In this document: piece after piece, positions 28,305-34,940 of the stretch
Layout of the letters: the number at the start of each line of letters is the position of its first letter
Position numbering within the stretch: position 1 is the first letter of the stretch
Source of the DNA: Burkholderiales bacterium RIFCSPHIGHO2_12_FULL_63_20
GTDB lineage: Bacteria; Pseudomonadota; Gammaproteobacteria; Burkholderiales; Burkholderiaceae_C
NCBI GenBank assembly: GCA_001770775.1
Contig: MESA01000038.1
Span: 1-34,940, forward strand
Direction: 5' to 3'
Length of the DNA: 34,940 nt
Program-made: the position numbers and the translations under genes
Notes under the pieces: model-generated
Databases searched by the model: none
The model's input: only the letters and a program-made list of their open reading frames with translations
Told to the model about the DNA's origin: nothing

Positions 28305-31300
28305 TCACAGCGTGCCCCCCGCAGCCGCCGGCTCGACCGGGCCGGCAATGATGGCCGGCAAGGCGCCCAGGCTGGCCGATGGCGCCGTCCCGCTGGCCGT
28401 GGCTTGCGCGGCGGCCTGCGATGTGGGCGTGTCGGCGTTGGAGATGATGCGCAACTGCACCGCCACCGAGGCGCCAGCCTGGGTCCATCGCAGCTCGAAC
28501 ACCCCGTCATCGATGCGTCGACGTTGGGCCGAATTGATCATCTTCTCCAGACCGAAACGCCCCGGCTCCTGGAAGAAGGTGACCGGTGTGCCGTCGTAGC
28601 GCACGCCCGCGATCTTCACGCCCGGCGTGCCCGGCCCCGGCCAGACGAAGTGCGCCCAGCTGGCCTTGCCATTGCGATAGCGCAGCACCTGCCCATCGAC
28701 CTCGATGGTGTACTCGGTCAGGCCCGGCACCGCCTGCGGCAGCATCTGAAACACGGTCTGCACCTCGGGTGCCGCACCGCCGCTGGCGGCGCCACCGGAC
28801 GACGCCGACTGGCCACCCAAGGGCGCCATCCACGCCCCCACCCCACCGACGAACTCGGGGCGCAGGCGCACACCCATGTCGGCCCAGGTACGGGGCGTGA
28901 TGCTGTCGCCGCGCTTGAGCACCAGGGCGCCCAGCGACTGTTCGACGAACTTGCTCACCGCGCCTTCGGCGCCGAACACCTTGGCCACCTCGACGGGGCT
29001 GGCCTCGATGCGGGCATTGCGGTCAAAGGGGTACTTGCTGGCCAGCGTGCGCTGATAGGGCTCGAACACCTGCGCCATCCACACGCGGTTGAGCTCGGCC
29101 TCGGCAGGCTTGACGATCACGCCATAGGCCTGCATCAGCGGGCGCACCAGGATCGGACGCAGGGCGTTGCGCGCCGACTCGTTCAGGCCATTGAGCAGCT
29201 GCTCGTCCACCAGTTTGAGCGCCTCGGCCAGCTCGCCGCTGCCCTCCAGTGTCTGCACCATGAACTGGCGCGAAGCCGGGCCGGCATCGCCCTGGGTCTT
29301 CATCTGGTTGAAGCGCGAGCGGATCTTGGACAGCGCGCCCAGGTAATGACGGATCAGCGGCTCCTGGCCTTCGCGCGGCATCATCAGGCGGTTGAGGCTG
29401 GCGAACTCCTGACCGATCGGGCCCATGGGGATCTGGGCATCCTGGCCCAGCGTGAGGTTCAGGTTCACCGGCGTGGGGCTGGGCGTCACACTGAGGATGC
29501 GTTGCTTGAACCACTCCACGAAGCTCTTTTGCCCCTTGGCCAGTCGCTCGTTGACCAGCGAAGGGTTGTCCCAGGAGGTTTGCTCATACAAGGTGTGCAA
29601 CAGCACGCCCACCGGCGAGTTGCTCGGGTCACCCAGGCGGTTCATGTGCACCACGGCCTGATCGAAGCTGGCAAAGTCGTGCACGGTGATGCCCTGCATG
29701 AACTTCTGCCACTCGCGCACGTACTCGGTCTTGTAGAGCGTGGTGAGAGCCTTCTGGATCTGCTCCGGGCTGCCCTCCAGGGTCAGGTCATCGGCCGCCG
29801 CCGTCTTGAGCACCCAGTCGCTGGTCTGCAGCTCCTTGTGCGCGGCATTCTGGATGGCCTCCTTGACGTACTGCTCCCAGGCTTCACGCGTGAACGCGCC
29901 CGAGACGGCATGGCTGCCGGCCACGATCTGGCGGTCGTTCTCGGTGACGAAGCGCGTGACCGTGACCGGCGCAAAGCGGGTGGCGGCACGCGCCTTGATC
30001 TCGCCATACACGCGCTCACGGGCTGGCAGTCCCTTGACGACACGGCGCAGGTTCTCGCGGGTCTGGTCCAGCAGCGTGAGGTTGAGCTCCTGCTGCGGGA
30101 AGGCCGGATCGCTCATCTGCGCCAGGGCAAAGGACATGATGCGCTCGGCCCGCTGGATCAGCTGCTCGCGCGGCATGGCACCGCGGTTGGTCTCCAGCCA
30201 ACTGCGCCAGAAACGGGTGAGCTGATCGCTCATGTGACCGGCTTCCAGGCGGCTGCGGTCGCCCAGCATCAGGTAGGCCTTGAGCGCGTTGTAGGCCTCG
30301 GTGACGTTGGTGCTGGAGGCCTGGGTGTAGGGCGCGCCGGTCGCGGCGGGGGCCGGAGTGGCGGGCGCAGGGGTGTTTGCCACGGCCTGGGTGCTGACGA
30401 GCATGACGCCCGAGGCGGCGCCTGCCGGTGGCAGCGGGGTGGCGGTGTCAGCGGCAGTCACCACCGACGCGTCGCTACCGCGCTGCAGGGGTCGCAGCTC
30501 AGCCGCACGGGTGTTCACTTCGGTGAGGTAGCCTGCGATGGACTGAGCGGCCGGCTTGAGCATCACGGCCTGCAGCCCATGGAAGTACTCTTCCTTCAAA
30601 CGGGCCTCAATCGTGTCGCCCTGGTACAGACCCAGTCCAATGGACCAGGGTCGCTCGGCCCGGTAACGCTGCATCTGCTCCAGGCGGTCCTGCAAGATCT
30701 CCAGCGCTTCCAGGCGGGACTGCAGGTCGACACGCTGGTGCTGCACCTGCTGCGCCTTGAGCAGATCGGCCTGCACGTGCGCCACCAGCTGACGGTTGCC
30801 CATGTAGGACCAGGTCCAGCCGGCCAGCACGGCGCCCACCAGGGTCAACCCGCCGAAGAAGGCCGCATAGCGCAGGCGCAGCTTGTGGCGGCTGGTGTAC
30901 TGCTTGACCAGATCACGGTCGGCAAAGATGACGCGCGAGAACAGCTCCTTGAGGAAAAAGCCGCTTTGCGAATAGACGGCTGCCGCCGGACCCGGCTGGA
31001 GCTGCAGCCCGAACTGATCGGCCACGCGCTCGCTGGCGCGGCTGGTGGACTGCCCTTCCTGCACGGCGCTGGTGAAGTAGAAACCGCGGAAGATGGGTCG
31101 GAACTGATAGGGGTTGTCCTCGAACAGGGTGTTGAGGAAAGTGCGCAAGGCGGGCTTGAGGGCCGCGAATTCAAGCGGGAACGTCAGCACGCCCGGTGGC
31201 AACTGCTCCCCGCGGTGCAGCGACATGCGCGCCACCGAGGCATCTTTCAAACCCTGGTACAGCAGGTCGAACTGCTGCTCGAACTGGGCGACGACATCGC

Positions 31301-32183
31301 CCCGACCGGTGGTGTCGTAAGGCAGGGTGGCGCCCCAGACCTTGTCGCGCTCCCCGCGTTCGCGGTCTTCGAAGAAGTCCACGAAGCCGGCAATCAGGTC
31401 GGCCTTGGTGAACAGCACATAGACCGGTGCGAACACCTCGAGCTTCTCGGTGAGCTCCTGCACACGCTGGCGCAGCTTGCGCGCGAGGTCGATCGCGAAC
31501 TCGGGCTTGTTGGCGCCCAGCTCGGCCACGCTGACGGCAATGATGACGCCATTGAGCGGGGCCTTGGGGCGGTGCTTCTTGAGCAGGGACAGGAAGCCCA
31601 GCCACTCGCCACGGTCTTCTTCGTGCACCGAGTAGCGGCCGGCCGTGTCCAGCAGGATGCCTTCGGTGGTGAAGTACCAGTCGCAATGGCGTGTGCCGCC
31701 GATGCCCTGGATGACGTTGTCGGTGTTGTCCGCAAAGGGAAACTTCAGCCCCGACTTGACCACCGCCGAGCTCTTGCCCGCCGCCGGGTTGCCGATGACG
31801 GCGTACCAGGGCAGCTCGTACAGGGCGGCCGAGCCCGAGGTTTCGCCCAGGCGGGAGGTCTTGATGAGCTTGACGGCTTCGGTCATGCGCTCGCGCACAG
31901 CCGCCACCTCGTCCTGACGTCCCGCATCGGCGGCTTCGCGCACGGCCTTGTCGGCTTCGTCGGCCATGGCCTGCTCCAGCGACTGCGCCGCGCGTTGTGC
32001 CCGCCAGCGACGGACACCCCAGACGATCAACCAGGCCAGCCCAAGCAGACCCAGCACGACCCCGACCCAGATCAGCCCAAGCTTCAGGGTATCGGCGCCC
32101 AGCAGCAGCAGGCCCGCCAGCGCCGCGACGCCAATGACGGTCAGGGTGCGGGTATCGAGGAGAAAACGCCAGATTCTTTGCAT
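28305..32183 (-). CDS. tssM: TssM (IcmF-family) T6SS inner-membrane core protein
   Basis: A 1292-residue protein. Two N-terminal helices (~13–30 and 34–56) are followed by a cytoplasmic NTPase-like domain with Walker A GNPAAGKS (131–138), Walker B GILLDTAGRY (175–184) and FTKAD (259–263), all intact. A third helix at ~441–462 leads to a large periplasmic region with an IcmF-type helical part, an Ala/Pro/Thr-rich insert near 600–650 and a C-terminal beta domain (FVWPGPGTPGVKIAGVRYDG). It forms the trans-envelope complex with TssL and TssJ. The ATG at 32183, with GGAAG ahead, is preferred over the GTG at 32204 that overlaps the upstream stop. Confidence 0.95.
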   Translation of the reverse strand: MQRIWRFLLDTRTLTVIGVAALAGLLLLGADTLKLGLIWVGVVLGLLGLAWLIVWGVRRWRAQRAAQSLEQAMADEADKAVREAADAGRQDEVAAVRERMTEAVKLIKTSRLGETSGSAALYELPWYAVIGNPAAGKSSAVVKSGLKFPFADNTDNVIQGIGGTRHCDWYFTTEGILLDTAGRYSVHEEDRGEWLGFLSLLKKHRPKAPLNGVIIAVSVAELGANKPEFAIDLARKLRQRVQELTEKLEVFAPVYVLFTKADLIAGFVDFFEDRERGERDKVWGATLPYDTTGRGDVVAQFEQQFDLLYQGLKDASVARMSLHRGEQLPPGVLTFPLEFAALKPALRTFLNTLFEDNPYQFRPIFRGFYFTSAVQEGQSTSRASERVADQFGLQLQPGPAAAVYSQSGFFLKELFSRVIFADRDLVKQYTSRHKLRLRYAAFFGGLTLVGAVLAGWTWSYMGNRQLVAHVQADLLKAQQVQHQRVDLQSRLEALEILQDRLEQMQRYRAERPWSIGLGLYQGDTIEARLKEEYFHGLQAVMLKPAAQSIAGYLTEVNTRAAELRPLQRGSDASVVTAADTATPLPPAGAASGVMLVSTQAVANTPAPATPAPAATGAPYTQASSTNVTEAYNALKAYLMLGDRSRLEAGHMSDQLTRFWRSWLETNRGAMPREQLIQRAERIMSFALAQMSDPAFPQQELNLTLLDQTRENLRRVVKGLPARERVYGEIKARAATRFAPVTVTRFVTENDRQIVAGSHAVSGAFTREAWEQYVKEAIQNAAHKELQTSDWVLKTAAADDLTLEGSPEQIQKALTTLYKTEYVREWQKFMQGITVHDFASFDQAVVHMNRLGDPSNSPVGVLLHTLYEQTSWDNPSLVNERLAKGQKSFVEWFKQRILSVTPSPTPVNLNLTLGQDAQIPMGPIGQEFASLNRLMMPREGQEPLIRHYLGALSKIRSRFNQMKTQGDAGPASRQFMVQTLEGSGELAEALKLVDEQLLNGLNESARNALRPILVRPLMQAYGVIVKPAEAELNRVWMAQVFEPYQRTLASKYPFDRNARIEASPVEVAKVFGAEGAVSKFVEQSLGALVLKRGDSITPRTWADMGVRLRPEFVGGVGAWMAPLGGQSASSGGAASGGAAPEVQTVFQMLPQAVPGLTEYTIEVDGQVLRYRNGKASWAHFVWPGPGTPGVKIAGVRYDGTPVTFFQEPGRFGLEKMINSAQRRRIDDGVFELRWTQAGASVAVQLRIISNADTPTSQAAAQATASGTAPSASLGALPAIIAGPVEPAAAGGTL

Positions 32184-32200
32184 GGGTACTTCCAGGTCGT

Positions 32201-33760
32201 TCACGCCGCTTCAAGGACGGCGGGCTGGGGTGGCATCGGAGACAGGGCCACCACCACGCGTTCATGGGGTGACTGCACATGGGTGGCCACGGCGACACGC
32301 TGGGCCTGATCGCTGGCCCGCAAAGCCGCGCAGGCCAGCGCCGTGGGCACGAGCGCACGGGCCACGCCCAGGTCGCCGCAGGCCTCGCCCACACGGGTGA
32401 CCTGCTGCAGGGGATCGAGTTCAGGGGCCACGCCTTGCAGGGCTTCGAACAGTTCGCCGGTCCGGCTGGCACGGTGGTCGGCATCCGACACCACCATCAG
32501 ACCCTCATGCGGCGGCGTCGAGCGGTGCAGGACTTCGGTGAGCACGGCCGACAAGGTGGTGCAGCCGATGCGTCCGGCGGCATCGGCCGATTTGTCACGC
32601 CGACCGCAGACCGGGCGCCACAGGCGCATCGCCTCAGGCATCTGCGCGCTCAGGTGAGGCCATTGGGGGTGGGCCAGCAGCAAGGCGGCAGCGCCTTCGC
32701 CCGGCACGCGTCCGGTCTGGTGCTGGGCGGTGAACAACTCGCCGATGGCCTGCAGGTGATCGATGCGGTCGGCATCAATGGCACTGTCCACCGCCAGGAT
32801 GAGCAGCACGTCCGGGCGCGGCTCGCGTGCCCAGCGCAACAGGTGCTGGTCGATCTCGGACCAGAGGCCCTCGGCGTGAGCCAAAGGGGCGACCTGCCAC
32901 ACTGGCGCGTGAGCTTGCACGGTGGCGACCCAATCCAGCAAAGCGCCGCACTGGGACTGCAGCCAGGCCGTGGCCGCCTCACGGTCGCCTTCTTGCCAAT
33001 GGGAGGGCCACAGCACCCTCACGGTGACCTTCGGGCGCTGCGCCTCGCGGGAGACCTGTTGCGCCAGGGCCATGGGTCGTGCCACGCCCGACAGGTGCGC
33101 TTTGCCAAAGGCCTCGCCTTCGGTGAACGCCTGCGCCGCGCTGGATGTTGGGGATGCCTCACCTTCAGGCATGTCGGCGCGCAGGCTGTCCAGGGTGTCC
33201 AGCACCCGGTGCAGCGGCGCCTCGATCAGAGCCAGGGCGCGCAGCACAGCGGGAGGCAGCCCGCCCTCGTCGGGATGGGTCAGCTCGCCATGGGCCAGCA
33301 GCCAGTCGTCCAGCTCGATCTCGGGGACCCTGGCGGTGAACACGGGCAAGCCGTCCAGGTCCTGCAGCTGCGCGTCCAGATCCGGGCGCACGCCGCCCGC
33401 TTGCAGCGTGGACCAGGCCGTGTCGGCATCCGTCCCTACGGGCAGATGCACTGCTTCCGCCAGCACCCAGGCCGAGGCATCACGTTGGGCCTGGGCTTCG
33501 GCCGACAGCGCCGCATCCAAGGCGTCTTCACCCACAGACGAAGACGCCGCGGGCACGGTGGCCGGTGCGCGCAGGCGCTGCACGCCCCACAGTGCGGTCA
33601 ACAGGCCAAGCGTCAGCAGCGCGGGCAGCACGAGCAGCTGCACGACGATGTCGGTCATGCCGATGTCGCGCTCGGCGTTGTGCCATTGCCAGAGCGTGAC
33701 CAGCCACACGATCGTGGCGATCACCAACCCCAAACCCAGCGCTTTCAAAATCCTGGCCAT
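32201..33760 (-). CDS. T6SS-linked membrane protein with degenerate ketosynthase-like C-terminus (function unknown)
   Basis: I do not recognise this 519-residue protein as a named T6SS component. Two membrane helices are at ~5–25 and 37–60, followed by a long soluble, presumably cytoplasmic, part. Residues 316–365 (LLILAVDSAIDAD … GRVPGEGAAALLLA) and 420–482 (VVSDADHRASRTGE … GEACGDLGVARALVPTAL) resemble the C-terminal half of thiolase-fold beta-ketoacyl synthases, which carry a VDS-type strand, PGE(G/A)AAALLL and GD(L/V)GAA. The region where the catalytic Cys and the HGT/NGH histidines would be is not recognisable, so enzyme activity is unlikely. The gene lies between paar and tssM, and its stop overlaps the alternative tssM start. 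The ketosynthase likeness is a motif-level judgement. Confidence 0.75.
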   Translation of the reverse strand: MARILKALGLGLVIATIVWLVTLWQWHNAERDIGMTDIVVQLLVLPALLTLGLLTALWGVQRLRAPATVPAASSSVGEDALDAALSAEAQAQRDASAWVLAEAVHLPVGTDADTAWSTLQAGGVRPDLDAQLQDLDGLPVFTARVPEIELDDWLLAHGELTHPDEGGLPPAVLRALALIEAPLHRVLDTLDSLRADMPEGEASPTSSAAQAFTEGEAFGKAHLSGVARPMALAQQVSREAQRPKVTVRVLWPSHWQEGDREAATAWLQSQCGALLDWVATVQAHAPVWQVAPLAHAEGLWSEIDQHLLRWAREPRPDVLLILAVDSAIDADRIDHLQAIGELFTAQHQTGRVPGEGAAALLLAHPQWPHLSAQMPEAMRLWRPVCGRRDKSADAAGRIGCTTLSAVLTEVLHRSTPPHEGLMVVSDADHRASRTGELFEALQGVAPELDPLQQVTRVGEACGDLGVARALVPTALACAALRASDQAQRVAVATHVQSPHERVVVALSPMPPQPAVLEAA

Positions 33761-33784
33761 GCCCTGACTGCCTGCTCGATGACC

Positions 33785-33804
33785 GTGCTGCCACGCGGCA
33801 GCAC
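33785..33804 (-). other. Perfect 8-base stem-loop between paar and the downstream T6SS gene
   Basis: GTGCTGCC (33785–33792) pairs exactly with GGCAGCAC (33797–33804) around a 4-base loop. A second small hairpin (GAGCC/GGCTC, 33820–33835) overlaps the paar stop codon. Both lie in the 73-base gap on the minus-strand transcript. No T-run follows, so an mRNA-processing, stabilising or partial-termination role is more likely than full termination. Confidence 0.5.
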
Positions 33805-33833
33805 CTGTGACGGTGTGGAGAGCCCGTAAAGGC

Positions 33834-34103
33834 TCAGATGCCGGTGGAGACCGCCTGTCCGGAGATGAGGGTGGCGCCGCAGGCGCACTTGTCGCCGTGG
33901 CGGGCAGCGGGCTGACCGTCGATGATCATGGTGGGATCACCACTCACGATCACGGTGGTGCCGCCGTGGCCCTTCTTGGGGCAGGTGACTTGGTCGCCCA
34001 CCCGCGCAATGCGCCGACCATGGGTGTCGGTGCTGCCCGACGCCCCCACCACGGTGCCGCCATGGCTGGTGCTGTCCCCCAAGACAATGAATGGACGTCC
34101 CAT
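33834..34103 (-). CDS. PAAR-domain T6SS spike-tip protein
   Basis: An 89-residue stand-alone PAAR protein that caps the VgrG spike. The repeats are visible as MGRPFIVLGDSTSHGGTVV, RRIARVGDQVTCPKKGHGG, TVIVSGDPTMIIDGQPAARHGD and CACGATLISG. The His/Cys residues (Cys in VTCP, His in KGHGG, His in ARHGD, Cys in KCACG) could bind zinc at the tip. There is no extension, so it is not a specialised PAAR effector; cargo would attach non-covalently. A GGGAG ribosome site precedes the ATG. The 134-base gap upstream has a TTGACA (minus, 34227–34232) but no clear partner −10. Confidence 0.9.
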   Translation of the reverse strand: MGRPFIVLGDSTSHGGTVVGASGSTDTHGRRIARVGDQVTCPKKGHGGTTVIVSGDPTMIIDGQPAARHGDKCACGATLISGQAVSTGI

Positions 34104-34237
34104 GGTCCGCGCGCTCCCTGATATCTCTTTGTGTGTGCGGCCGGAAATACCGACGCGGGCGCAGTCTAAGGCGCCGCAGCCCCATCTCAGCCCCCCCGCT
34201 AGAGGGGTGATGCTGTGACAGTCTGTGTCAAGTGCAC

Positions 34238-34909
34238 TCAGCGGTAACGGGCGGCACGCATGGCCTCACGCACGCCGGGCTTGCGCCATTCGACGTGGCC
34301 CAGGTCCATCATCTGCCACCGGCCGCCCCAGGTCAGGCCCAAGCGCTCGGCGACCTCGCCGTAGAGCTGATAGCCGCGCATCGCCCAGGGGTCCTTCTCG
34401 CTGATGATCAGTTTGCCGTCGCGGTAGAAGGCGCAGTCGGCGCCCAGGCCCCACTGGTGGTAGCTCTGCCAGGCCCCGGCGTTGGTCACATGCCCGCCCT
34501 TGGCGGCCAGCAGGGTCTGGCGCTCGGGGCTGCGCCAGCCTTCGAGCAGGGCCATGTCGTAGCCATGCTCCTCTTTCATGATCTTGAACGCCCGCAACAG
34601 CAGTTGCACGAACGCGGGGTCCATCTGCTCCCAGCGGCGATCGGCGCTGGCGAGCAGGGGGCGCACGATCTCGACCTCGGCGGTGTGGAAGACCTCGGGC
34701 GGCAAGGGCGGCGGTGGGACCAGGTGCTCGCCTTGCAGCAGGTGCGCCACCTGCGGGTTGAGGGGGTCGATGCGGTCGTCGAAGCCCTCCAGCGTGCGCG
34801 TGCCCCACAGGCTCCAGCTCAAGGTGAACAGCACCGGCAAGGACAGGAGGGTGCCTCCGCCCAGCACCCAGGTCCAGCGACGCCACCACCAGCGGCGGGC
34901 CCCCTGCAC
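34238..34909 (-). CDS. Membrane-anchored M15-family peptidoglycan peptidase, TagX-like
   Basis: At least 223 residues. One N-terminal helix (WTWVLGGGTLLSLPVLFTLSW) anchors the protein, which then faces the periplasm. The M15 metallopeptidase domain has LLEGWRSPERQTLL, then SYHQWGLGADCAFYRDG with zinc ligands His151 and Asp158, and WGGRWQMMDLGHVEW with Asp202 and His205. The D-x-x-H spacing matches the endolysin-type L-Ala–D-Glu peptidases. Position beside paar suggests it cuts cell wall to let the T6SS assemble, as shown for TagX in Acinetobacter; that role is inference. The GTG at 34909 lacks a ribosome site and the frame is open to 34940, so the real start may lie outside the window. Confidence 0.83.
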   Translation of the reverse strand: MQGARRWWWRRWTWVLGGGTLLSLPVLFTLSWSLWGTRTLEGFDDRIDPLNPQVAHLLQGEHLVPPPPLPPEVFHTAEVEIVRPLLASADRRWEQMDPAFVQLLLRAFKIMKEEHGYDMALLEGWRSPERQTLLAAKGGHVTNAGAWQSYHQWGLGADCAFYRDGKLIISEKDPWAMRGYQLYGEVAERLGLTWGGRWQMMDLGHVEWRKPGVREAMRAARYR

Positions 34910-34940
34910 GCCGACACCGGTCTGGCGCCACAGGCGGGTC

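Noticed and set aside
34215-34235. PHO-box-like or promoter-like TTGACAC-AGA-CTGTCAC upstream of paar
   Set aside because: The units are 10 and not 11 bases apart and the flanks are not A-rich. As a −35, TTGACA has no −10 at proper distance. Similarity to the ppk1 site is probably chance.

Overview
The window looks like chromosomal DNA of a high-GC betaproteobacterium, most likely order Burkholderiales. This rests on strong G/C preference at third codon positions, a BPSS1780-type membrane protein behind thrB, the oxyR–recG pair, a PEP-CTERM surface protein, and a type VI secretion (T6SS) cluster. I cannot fix the genus from sequence alone. No tRNA, rRNA, CRISPR array, insertion sequence or phage gene was seen. 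Genes are tightly packed and no gene-free stretch exceeds 300 bases.

Bases 1–8030, all on the minus strand, read in transcription order: an outer-membrane barrel protein, polA, ppk1, sixA, ybgC, tolQ, tolR and the first codons of what is probably tolA. The last four form the classical Tol-Pal operon start with 3–4 base gaps. A PHO-box-like triple repeat sits over the polA stop codon, upstream of ppk1, and suggests that polyphosphate synthesis responds to phosphate starvation.

Bases 8030–13330: thrB and a BPSS1780-family membrane gene form a coupled pair on the plus strand. They converge on oxyR (with the redox cysteines at positions 199 and 208) and recG.

Bases 13340–17975, plus strand: queA, a hybrid sensor kinase with a receiver domain, and tgt. 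The two queuosine enzymes are usually neighbours; here a two-component sensor is inserted and is translationally coupled to queA.

Bases 18012–25169: a CPBP/CAAX-type intramembrane protease, an LplT–PlsC fusion, thpR, a CaiB-type CoA transferase, a secreted CAP-domain protein ending in a PEP-CTERM sorting signal, and a tonB–exbB–exbD operon under a Fur-box-like site.

Bases 25354 to the right edge: part of a T6SS cluster. It holds tssA (plus strand), then on the minus strand a membrane-anchored M15 peptidoglycan peptidase, a PAAR tip protein, a two-helix membrane protein with a degenerate ketosynthase-like C-terminus, tssM, tagF and a BON/OmpA peptidoglycan-binding protein. The cluster clearly continues beyond the right edge, since sheath, tube, baseplate and ClpV genes are absent. 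The membrane-tethered ketosynthase-like protein is the least explained gene in the window.
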